Assembly (NCBI GenBank): GCA_030562195.1
Contig: JAUJPP010000005.1
Location: 1,054,001 to 1,118,000 of the forward strand
Direction of reading: 5' to 3'
Source of the DNA: Nipponacmea schrenckii
Lineage: Eukaryota; Mollusca; Gastropoda; Lottiidae
Length of the DNA: 64,000 nucleotides
The notes under the pieces: model-generated
Seen by the model: the letters and a program-made list of their open reading frames with translations, nothing else
What the model was told of the DNA's origin: nothing
Database searches by the model: none
Part shown: in pieces, positions 46,123-58,100 of the stretch
Numbering within the stretch: position 1 is the first letter of the stretch
How the letters are laid out: every line of letters begins with the position of its first letter
Position numbers and translations under genes: made by a program

Positions 46123-49100
46123 ATGAAGATGTTGAAGTGTTATGTACTACTGTTAGTGGTAGTGATTGACGTATCCACGGTGAGTTATAATGTCATAATT
46201 ATATTAGAAATTTAGTCAGGCGTGTAATATAGTAATAATGAAAAAAGTTTTTACATCATTACTGTATATTTTTTAAATAGAGAGTCTTGATTACTATTTA
46301 GATATCACTTGTAATACTTTATTATATCAATGTTCCCTGCTCCTTTATCAATTTTATATTAAAGGGATAATAGGTCTTAAAATGAACATAAAATTTAAGT
46401 TCTCAAGAATGATCAAAATGATTATATTCATCAGTGAACCTACCTGGTGTCATAAAGTAACAGAATCTCTTAAAATCTGTTAAAGGGATAATAGGTCTTA
46501 AAATGAATATAAAAAAAAAGTATTTATCCGATGATATGGAATTGATTATTGAAAAACGCTTAATAAATGGATTAAGCGTTTTTTTTTTAAAATGACTTAG
46601 TTTTGTGAGTTTTCAAGATTTTAAGGGATTCTGTTACTTTATGACACCAGGTAAGTTCACTGATGAATATATATACTCATATTGGCCATTCTTGAGAACT
46701 TAAATTTTATGTTCATTCTAAGACGCAGTATCACTTTCAGTTGAAAGTCTTCATCTACATCAGTGCCATTAAAAACAACAGGGTTCCCCTTCTCCACAAG
46801 AACCTTAATAATATTTTTCAAGCCAATTTTCCCAAAGGAGCTCTCAAAAATAACATCGTGATCAAGACAAGTGCTTCAGATATTAATGTTCTCAACAAAA
46901 TTGTACAGTACAATATTAAGTACATGTATATCTTAAATGGGTACAATTATCTCAAAACCGAATTAGTGACGAAGATAAAGTGCTTCTTATGTTAATGTTC
47001 TCAACGTTAGTTATCATTGAGAAGGCATATAGGTAGGGAAGGCATATCATAATGTCGTCTTCCTCCAAGTTTAGTAATTGTCTTATGATCAAATAAAAAA
47101 TAAAAAATACGTTTGAACTTTACTTTCTATGTCCATGTGGATTTATTTATGTATTTATAATTTTTTTTCATCCATTCTATTGCCCCATGGGATGTATGTG
47201 TGTGACAGGACCATCTCCTTGTGTATTGGACCTAATTCTGACCCATGTAAAATAAAGAGTTTATGTTTGTCTCCATGGACTGAATGTCAGACAGGACCAT
47301 GTCCTTGTGTATTGGACCTAATTCTGACCCATGTAAAATAAAGAGTTTATGTTTGTCTTTATGGGCTGATTGTTAGACAGGACCATGTCCTTGTGTATTA
47401 GACCTAATTCTGACCCATGTAAAATATAGAGCCTATGTTTGTCTCCATGAACTGAATATTAGACAGGACCATGTCCTTGTGTATTGTACCTAATTCTTAC
47501 CCATGTAAAATATAGAGTCTATGTTTGTCACTACGAGCTGAATGTTAGACAGGACCATGTCCTTGTGTATTGGACCTAATTCTTACCCATGTAAAATAGA
47601 GAGTCTATGTTTGTCCCATTGACTGAATGTTAGACAGGACCATGTCCTTCTGTATTAGACCTAATTCTGACCCATGTAAAATAAAGAGTTTATGTTTGTC
47701 TCTATGGGCTGATTGTTAGACAGGACCATGTCCTTGTGTATTAGACCTAATTCTGACCCATGTAAAATATAGAGCCTATGTTTGTCTCCATGAACTGAAT
47801 ATTAGACAGGACCATGTCCTTGTGTATTGGACCTAATTCTTACCCATGTAAAATATAGAGTCTATGTTTGTCACTACGAGCTGAATGTTAGACAGAGCCA
47901 TATCCTTGTGTATTAGACCTAATTCTTACCCATGTAAAATTTAGAGTCTATGTTTGTCACTACGAGCTGAATGTTAGACACAGCCATATCCTTGTGTATT
48001 GGACCTAATTCTTACCCATGTAAAATATAGAGTCTATGTTTGTCTCTATGGACTGAATGTTAGACAGGACCATGTCCTTGTGTATTGTACCTAATTCTGA
48101 CCAATGTAAAATATAGAGTCTATGCTTGTCTATGGACTGAATGTTAGACAGGACCATGTCCTTGTGTATTGGGCCTATTTCTGACCCATGTAAAATAAAG
48201 AGTCTATGTTTGTCACCATGGACTGAATATTAGACAGGACCATGTCCTTGTGTATTGGACCTAATTCTGACCCATGTAAAATAAAGAGTCTATGTTTGTC
48301 ACCATGGACTGAATGTTAGACAGGGCCATATCCTTGTGTATTGGACCTAATTCTAACCCATGTTAAATAAAGAGTCTATGTTTGTCCCATTGACTGAATG
48401 TTAGACAGGACCATATCCTTGTGTATTGGACCTAATTCTGACCCATGTAAAATAAAGAGTTTATGTTTGTCTCCATGGACTGAATGTCAGACAGGACCAT
48501 ATCCTTGTGTATTGGAACTAATTCTGACCCATGTAAAATAAAGAGTTTATGTTTGTCTCTATGGACTGAATGTTAGACAGGACCATGTCCTTGTGTATTG
48601 GAACTAATTCTGACCCATGTAAAATAAAGAGTCTATGTTTGTCTCCATGGACTGAATGTTAGACAGGAACATGTTCTTGTGTATTAGAAGTAATTCTGTC
48701 GAATGTGAAATAAAGAGTCTATGTTTGTCTCTATGTACTGAATGTTAGACAGGACCATGTCCTTGTGTATTGGACCTAATTCTGACCCATGTAAAATAAA
48801 GAATCTATGTTTGTCTCCATGGACTGAATGTTAGACAGGAACATGTTCTTGTGTATTAGACCTAATTCTGACCCATGTAAAATAAAGAGTCTCTATGGAC
48901 TGAATGTTAGACAGGACCATGTCCTTGTGTATTAGAAGTAATTCTGTCGAATGTGAAATAAAGAGTCTATGTTTGTCTCTATGTACTGAATGTTAGACAG
49001 GGCCATATCCTTGTGTATTGGACCTAATTCTACCCATGTTAAATAAAGAGTCTATGTTTGTCTCCATGGACTGAATATTAGACAAGACCATGTCCTTGTG

Positions 49101-52100
49101 TATTGGACCTAATTCTGACCCATGTAAAATATAGGGTCTATGTTTGTCTCTATGGACTGAATGTTAGACAGGAACATGTCCTTGTGTATTGGCCCTTATT
49201 CTGACCCATGTAAAATAAAGAGTCTATGTTTGTCTCTATGGACTGAATGTTAGACAGGAACATGTCCTTGTGTATTGGCCCTTATTCTGACCCATGTAAA
49301 ATAAAGAGTCTACGTTTGTCTCTATGGACTGAATGTTAGACAGGACCATGTCCTTGTGTATTGGCCCTTATTCTGACCCATGTAAAATAAAGAGTCTATG
49401 TTTGTCTCTATGGACTGAATGTTAGACAGGACCATGTCCTTGTGTATTGGCCCTTATTCTGACCCATGTAAAATAAAGAGTTTATGTTTGTCTCCATGGA
49501 CTGAATGTTTGACAGGACCATGTCCTTGTGTATTGGACCTAATTCTGACCCATGTAAAATATAGAGTCTATGTTTGTCTCTATGGACTGAATGTAAGACA
49601 GGAACATGTCCTTGTGTATTAGACCTAATTCTGACCCATGTAAAATAAAGAGTCTCTATGGACTGAATGTTAGACAGGACCATGTCCTTGTGTATTAGAA
49701 GTAATTCTGTCGAATGTGAAATAAAGATTCTATGTTTGTCTCTATGGACTGAATGTTAGACAGGACCATATCCTTGTGTATTGGACCTAATTCTGGCCCA
49801 TGTAAAATATAGATTCTATGTTTGTCTCTATGTTAGACAGGACCATGTCCTTGTGTATTGGACCTAATTCTAACCCATGTTAAATAAAGAGTCTATGTTT
49901 GTCTCTATGTACTGAATGTTAGACAGGGCCATATCCTTGTGTATTGGACCTAATTCTAACCCATGTTAAATAAAGAGTCTATGTTTGTCACCATGGACTG
50001 AATGTTAGATAGGGCCATATCCTTGTGTATTGGACCTAATTCTAACCCATGTAAAATATAGAGCCTATGTTTGTCTCCATGGACTGAATGTTAGATAGGG
50101 CCATATCCTTGTGTATTGGGCCTAATTCTGACCCATGTAAAATAAAGAGTTTGTGTTTGTCATTACGGGCTGAATGTTAGACAGGGCCATATCCTTGTGT
50201 ATTGGACCTAATTCTAACCCATGTTAAATAAAGAGTCTATGTTTGTCCCATTGACTGAATGTTAGACAGGACCATATCCTTGTGTATTGGACCTAATTCT
50301 GACCCATGTAAAATAAAGAGTTTATGTTTGTCTCCATGGACTGAATGTCAGACAGGACCATATCCTTGTGTATTGGACCTAATTCTGACCCATGTAAAAT
50401 AAAGAGTTTATGTTTGTCTCTATGGACTGAATGTTAGACAGGACCATGTCCTTGTGTATTGGACCTAATTCTGACCCATGTAAAATAAAGAATCTATGTT
50501 TGTCTCCATGGACTGAATGTTAGACAGGAACATGTTCTTGTGTATTAGACCTAATTCTGTCCCATGTAAAATAAAGAGTCTCTATGGACTGAATGTTAGA
50601 CAGGACCATGTCCTTGTGTATTAGAAGTAATTCTGTCGAATGTGAAATAAAGAGTCTATGTTTGTCTCTATGTACTGAATGTTAGACAGGGCCATATCCT
50701 TGTGTATTGGACCTAATTCTACCCATGTTAAATAAAGAGTCTATGTTTGTCTCCATGGACTGAATATTAGACAAGACCATGTCCTTGTGTATTGGACCTA
50801 ATTCTGACCCATGTAAAATATAGGGTCTATGTTTGTCTCTATGGACTGAATGTTAGACAGGAACATGTCCTTGTGTATTGGCCCTTATTCTGACCCATGT
50901 AAAATAAAGATTCTATGTTTGTCTCTATGGACTGAATGTTAGACAGGACCATATCCTTGTGTATTGGACCTAATTCTGACCCATGTAAAATATAGATTCT
51001 ATGTTTGTCTCTATGTTAGACAGGACCATGTCCTTGTGTATTGGACCTAATTCTAACCCATGTTAAATAAAGAGTCTATGTTTGTCTCTATGTACTGAAT
51101 GTTAGACAGGGCCATATTCTTGTGTATTGGACCTAATTCTAACCCATGTTAAATAAAGAGTCTATGTTTGTCACCATGGACTGAATGTTAGATAGGGCCA
51201 TATCCTTGTGTATTGGGCCTAATTCTGACCCATGGTAAAATTTTAAAGGGAAGTTTTGTGTTTGTCATGACGGGCTGAATGTTAGACAGGGCCATATCCT
51301 TGTGTATTGGACCTAATTCTAACCCATGTAAAATAAAGATTCTATGTTTGTCTCCATGGACTGATTGTTAGACAGGACTATGCCCTTGTGTATTGGACCT
51401 AATTCTGACCCATGTAAAATATAGAGCCTATGTTTGTCTCTATGTACTGAATGTTAGACAGGACCATGTCCTTGTGTATTGTACCTAATTCTGACCCATG
51501 TAAAATAAAGAATCTATTTTCAGAGAATGTCGTTTTCGTCGAACCTATTAAATGTATTGTTATAATGCTATGCGTTCTAAATTATACTTGTATGCAGTAT
51601 ATACAATAACTGTCTAATAGAATACAATACGAATAATATCTTTTTGAACTACGTATATAAATAACAGTATATTGTATATGAGAAGTTGACAAGGAACTTA
51701 TTGATAAAAATCCAAATATCACATGTATATTTGATTTCTAATGAGTAATACTATTTAGGAATATGGAATTTCCAAAAAAGAAAATTCGGCCAAAGATTTG
51801 AACATTAATCGATGTGGAAAAACATTTCATCTCGTTTCCTTTTTAAAGGGATAATAGGTCTAAGAATAAACATTTGAAAATTTTAAACTTGACCAATAAT
51901 AGCTCTATTCATCAGTAAATATACCTGCTGCCATAAATAACATAAAAAAATAAATAAATATCACAAAAAGCAAGTAAGTTTCCATAAATATATGCATTTG
52001 ATTATTGGAAAACGCTTAATAAATTGATTAAGCGTCTTTCAAAAATGACCAAGTTTTGTATGTTTTCCAGATTCTGTTACTTTATGACACCAGGTAAATT

Positions 52101-55100
52101 CACTGATGAATATATACTCATATTGACCATTCTTGAGAACTAAAATTTTATGTTCATGCTAAGACACAGTAAATCTTTAAGTCACCATGTTCGTCACTTA
52201 ACAAATCTCTTGAAACAATAGAAATTATTGTAACTATGTGAAAAACTGTATTTATCATTTCCGGCACGAACGGTAATGTTAAATATTCTGTTGCCTTGCA
52301 ATGATTTCTTGCATAATGACGCTAAAACGACATCGACACATACTTAAACTTTGAAAACAATTCAAGATAAGATAAAGGATAGAATATGAGAGACAAGGAT
52401 AAAGATAAGGATGGGAAAGGGTAGGATAGCGATAGGGTTAGGTGTAGAGGTCGATCTAGGAAAGGGTAGGATAGCGATAGGGTTAGGTGTAGAGGTCGAT
52501 CTAGGAAAGGGTAGGATAGCGATAGGGTTAGGTGTAGAGGTCGATCTAGGAAAGGGTAGGATAGCGATAGGGTTAGGTGTAGGGGTCGATCTAGGAAAGG
52601 GTAGGATAGCGATAGGGTTAACTGTAGGGGTCGATCTAGGAAAGGGTAGGATAGCGATAGGGTTAACTGTAGGGGTCGATCTAGGAAAGGGTAGAATAAC
52701 GATATGGGTAGGTGTAGGGGTCGATCTAGGAAAGGGTAGGATAGCGATAAGGGTAGGTGTAGGGGTCGATCTAGGAAAGGGTAGGATAGCGATAGGGTTA
52801 GCTGTAGAGGTCGATCTAGGAAAGGGTAGGATAGCGATAGGGTTAGCTGTAGAGGTCGATCTAGGAAAGGGTAGAATAGCGATAGGGGTAGGTGTAGAGG
52901 TCGATCTAGGAAAGGGTAGGATAGCGATAGGGTTAGGTGTAGGGGTCGATCTAAGAAAGGGTAGGATAGCGATAGGGTTAACTGTAGGGGTCGATCTAGG
53001 AAAGGGTAGGATAGCGATAGGGTTAACTGTAGGGGTCGATCTAGGAAAGGGTAGAATAACGATATGGGTAGGTGTAGGGGTCGATCTAGGAAAGGGTAGG
53101 ATAGCGATAAAGGTAGGTGTAGGGGTCGATCTAGGAAAGGGTAGGATAGCGATAGGGTTAGCTGTAGAGGTCGATCTAGGAAAGGGTAGGATAGCGATAG
53201 GGTTAGCTGTAGAGGTCGATCTAGGAAAGGGTAGAATAGCGATAGGGGTAGGTGTAGGGGTCGATCTAGGAAAGGGTAGGGCAGCGATAAGGGTAGGTGT
53301 AGAGGTCGATCTAGGAAAGGGTAGAATAGCGATAGGGGTAGGTGTAGATGTCGATCTACGAAAGGGTAGGATAGCGAAAGGGGTAGGTGTAGGGGTGAAT
53401 CTAGGAAAGGATAGGGTAGCGATAGGGGTAGGTGTAGGGGTCGATCTAGAAAAGGGTAGGATAGCGATAGGGTTAGGTGTAGAGGTCGATCTAGGAAAGG
53501 GTAGGATAGCGATAGGGTTAGGTGTAGAGGTCGATCTAGGAAAGGGTAGGATAGCGATAGGGTTAGGTGTAGAGGTCGATCTAGGAAAGGGTAGGATAGC
53601 GATAGGGTTAGGTGTAGGGGTCGATCTAGGAAAGGGTAGGATAGCGATAGGGTTAACTGTAGGGGTCGATCTAGGAAAGGGTAGGATAGCGATAGGGTTA
53701 ACTGTAGGGGTCGATCTAGGAAAGGGTAGAATAACGATATGGGTAGGTGTAGGGGTCGATCTAGGAAAGGGTAGGATAGCGATAAAGGTAGGTGTAGGGG
53801 TCGATCTAGGAAAGGGTAGGATAGCGATAGGGTTAGCTGTAGAGGTCGATCTAGGAAAAGGTAGGATAGCGATAGGGTTAGCTGTAGAGGTCGATCTAGG
53901 AAAGGGTAGAATAGCGATAGGGGTAGGTGTAGGGGTCGATCTAGGAAAGGGTAGGGCAGCGATAAGGGTAGGTGTAGAGGTCGATCTAGGAAAGGGTAGA
54001 ATAGCGATAGGGGTAGGTGTAGATGTCGATCTAGGAAAGGGTAGGATAGCGAAAGGGGTAGGTGTAGGGGTGAATCTAGGAAAGGATAGGGTAGCGATAG
54101 GGGTAGGTGTAGGGGTCGATCTAGAAAAGGGTAGGATAGCGATAGGGTTAGGTGTAGGGGTGAATCTAGGAAAGGGTAGGGTAGCGATAGGGTTAACTGT
54201 AGGGGTCGATCTAGGAAAGGGTAGGATAGCGATAGGGTTAGCTGTAGAGGTCGATCTAGGAAAGGGTAGGATAGCGATAGGGTTAACTGTAGGGGTCGAT
54301 CTAGGAAAGGGTAGGATAGCGATAGGGTTAACTGTAGGGGTCGATCTAGGAAAGGGTAGGATAGCGATAAGGGTAGGTGTAGGGGTCGATCTAGGAAAGG
54401 GTAGAATAGCGATAGGGTTAGGTGTAGATGTCGATCTAGGAAAGGGTAGGATAGCGATAGGAGTAGGTGTAGGGGTCGATCTAGGAAAGGGTAGGATAGC
54501 GATAGGGTTAGGTGTAGGGATGAATCTAGGAAAGGGTAGGGTAGCGATAGGGTTAACTGTAGGGGTCGATCTAGGAAAGGGTAGGATAGCGATAGGGTTA
54601 GGTGTAGGGGTCGATCTAGGAAAGGGTAGGATAGCGATAGGGTTAACTGTAGGGGTCGATCTAGGAAAGGGTAGGATAGCGATAGGGTTAACTGTAGGGG
54701 TCGATCTAGGAAAGGGTAGGATAGCGACAGGGGTAGGTGTAGGGGTCGATCTAGGAAAGGGTAGGATAGCGATAGGGTTAGGTGTAGGGATGAATCTAGG
54801 AAAGGGTAGGGTAGCGATAGGGTTAACTGTAGGAGTCGATCTAGGAAAGGGTAGGATAGCGATAGGGTTAGGTGTAGGGGTCGATCTAGGAAAGGGTAGG
54901 ATAGCGATAGGGTTAGGTGTAGAGGTCGATCTAGGAAAGGGTAGAATAGGGGTAGGTGTAGATGTCGATCTAGGAAAGGGTAGGATAGCGATAGGGTTAG
55001 GTGTAGAGGTCGATCTAGGAAAGGTTAGGATAGCGATAGGGGGAGGTGTAGATGTCGATCTAGGAAAGGGTAGGATAGCGATAGGGTTAGGTGTAGGGGT

Positions 55101-58100
55101 CGATCTAGGAAAGGGTAGGATAGCGATAGGGTTAGCTGTAGGGGTGAATCTAGGAAAGTGTAGAATAGCGATAGGGGTAGGTGTAGGGGTAGATCGAGAA
55201 AAAGGGTAGGATAGTGATAGGGGTAGGTGTAGGGTCGATCTAGGAAAGGGTAGGATAGCGATAGGGGTAGGTGTAGGGGTCGATCTAGGAAAGGGTAGGA
55301 TAGCGATAGGGTTAGATGTCGATCTAGGAAAGGTTAGGATAGGGGTAGGATAGTGATAAGGATAGGTGTAGGGGTAGATCTAGGGTAGGATAGGGGTATG
55401 GTAGGATAGCGATTGGGGTAGGGTAGACCTAGGGTAGGATAGCGATAGGGGTAGGTGTAGAAGTCGATCTAGGAAAGGGTAGGATAAGGGTATGGTAGGA
55501 TAGCGATAGGGGTAGGTGTAGGGGTAGATCTAGGATAGGATAGTGATAGGGGTAGGTGTAGGGGTAGATCTAGGATAGGATAGTGATAGGGATAGGTGTA
55601 GGGTTAGATCGAGAAAAAGGGTAGGATAGCGATAGGGTGGGGGTAGACTTAGGATAGATTAAAATAGAATTGAAATAGGTTAGAAATAAAATGGAACTAA
55701 AAAATAGATAATTAAGGAAGTAGATCTGTTTATTTTTGCGATCTTTGGAATGGGGAACTCCTTCCACGGGTCCCCGTCATGTCTAGCAATTGAACAAACA
55801 TTTGACGTCTTCATCCTTACATCTTAATTAGGTTTAAAAAGTTCATCATAATTAGAAGTCTTACGTTTGATTAATTAATTTGCTGTCGTCTAATGGCCTA
55901 AATATTCGGATCATTTCATTCACGTTATAATCATGTAATGAAATTGACTAAAACACCCTAGATCAAAATGTGTTATTAACAAAGACTCAATAATAATAAT
56001 AATAATAATAATAAACTCTTTATTTTACATGGGTCAGAATTAGGCCCAATACACAAGGACATGGTCCTGTCTCACATTCAGTCCATAGAGACAAACATAG
56101 ACTCTTTATTTTACATGGGTCAGAATTAGGCCCAATACACAAGGACATGGTCAATGAGATAGGATAGATATAAAACTAAGACTCAATGAGATATAAAACT
56201 AAGACTCAATGAGATATATAACTATGACCCAATGAAATATAAAACTAAGACTCAATGAGATATATAACTAAGACTCAATGAGATATATAACTAAGACTCA
56301 ATGAGATATAAACTAAGACTCAATGAGATATAAAACTAAGACTCAATGAGATATAAAACTAAGACTCAATGAGATATAAAACTAAGACTCAATGAGATAT
56401 AAAACTAAGACTCAATGAGATATAAAACCAAGACTCGATGAGATATAAACTAAGACTCAATGAGATATAAACTAAGACTCAGTGAAATATAAAACTAAGA
56501 CTCAATGAGATATAAACTAAGACTCAATGAGATATAAAACTAAGACTCAATGAGATATAAAACTAAGACTCAATGAGATATAAAACTAAGACTCAATGAG
56601 ATATAAAACTAAGACTCAATGAGATATAAAACTAAGACTCAATGAGATATAAAACCAAGACTCGATGAGATATAAACTAAGACTCAATGAGATATAAACT
56701 AAGACTCAGTGAAATATAAAACTAAGACTCAATGAGATATAAACTAAGACTCAATGAGATATAAAACTAAGACTCAATGAGATATAAACTAAGACTCAAT
56801 GAGATATAAACTAAGACTCAATGAGATATAAACTAAGACTCAATGAGATATAAAACTAAGACCCAATGAGATATAAAACTAAGACTTAATGAGATATAAA
56901 ACTAAGACCCAATGAGATATAAAACTAAGACCCAATGAGATATAAAACTAAGACCCAATGAGATATATAACTAAGACTTAATGAGATATAAAACTATGTT
57001 CGACTCACCTATAAAACTATATACACATATTTTGTCTTACAACACGTAACGTAGGTGTTTATATGTAGAATGGCCTGCTTTTACTTCCTAACCAAATTTA
57101 AGATATGGGATTGGTTGCCTTTCCCGTGGGTGTTTTTAAGTCATCCAAATATTTTCTCTGTCACCTGATTAGAGCTTCAGTCACTTTATTATAAATTCCT
57201 GGGTTTCCGAGCTTGTTGAAACGAACAGGGATGATTGGTTGACACTGATGTTGGTACCCGTGTAAGCCATGATTCTTATCTATTTTTACAGAGTGGTATT
57301 AATCGTTATGCATTTAATTACAGACTCAAAAGATAATCTCTTTAGATAACCCATGCTTATTTAAAACTGGGTCAATCTTTCTTTGATTCTTTCTCATTTG
57401 TTATCATAAAGACCTCCAATACAATTTTTTTTAAATTTTTAAATTAATTTATTTTTTAGGCTGAGAATTGTACGAATTCCACGTCAGCAGACTGTTGCGT
57501 GTGTCCAGAAGAAGAATGTGATAGCTGCCCTCCTGGTTTCTATAGACTAGATACTGTGTACCTGCCCAACACAGAATGTAGTTTGGTATCCACAACTTCC
57601 TCTCCCTTGAATTCAACCACGCCTAGCGAAGAAGACCCAACACTATCTCCGATTAACGACATTACCTCGACGTCAGTTGGAGAAAACTCAACCAATCCGA
57701 ACAATACTCTTTGTGTTCAAAATTGTCCTGAAGGTTTCTATGGAAACAACGGCACTTGCATCGAATGCAAGACTGATTTCGAAAATGTTTCTGGAACATG
57801 TTCTCCAATAACCACCAGGCCTTCCATAACGACCCCAGCTTCGACAAAGAACAACTATCTGGGGGCTATTATTGGTGGTGCTTGCGGTGGTGTGGTGGTT
57901 CTTCTCTTCATCATTATAGTTGTTGTTATAGTAGTTGTTCGTAGAAAGCGCCGGAAACAACCAACTCCGAAGATAACTTTTACAGATAAATTAGAGGTAA
58001 GCATCATTTTAAATATATTTAATAGGATAAGTGAAAGGCATTCGTTCGGTTCAGAAGACATTTTCTAGCATTTTATTTTTTATAACAATAAAGTCAAAAT

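Noticed and set aside
46741..46995. 84-codon plus-strand gene
   Set aside because: It starts at a MITE edge inside the receptor intron and has no recognisable domain or conservation signal.
52411..55209. A 932-residue repetitive protein
   Set aside because: It is produced by a 45-bp monomer divisible by three. Unit differences are mainly amino-acid-changing, no signal or domain is seen, and the array continues out of frame beyond 55209. Kept as a finding, not as a gene.
57662..58061. Minus-strand open frames over receptor exon 2
   Set aside because: They are antisense shadows of a coding exon with in-phase splice sites on the plus strand.
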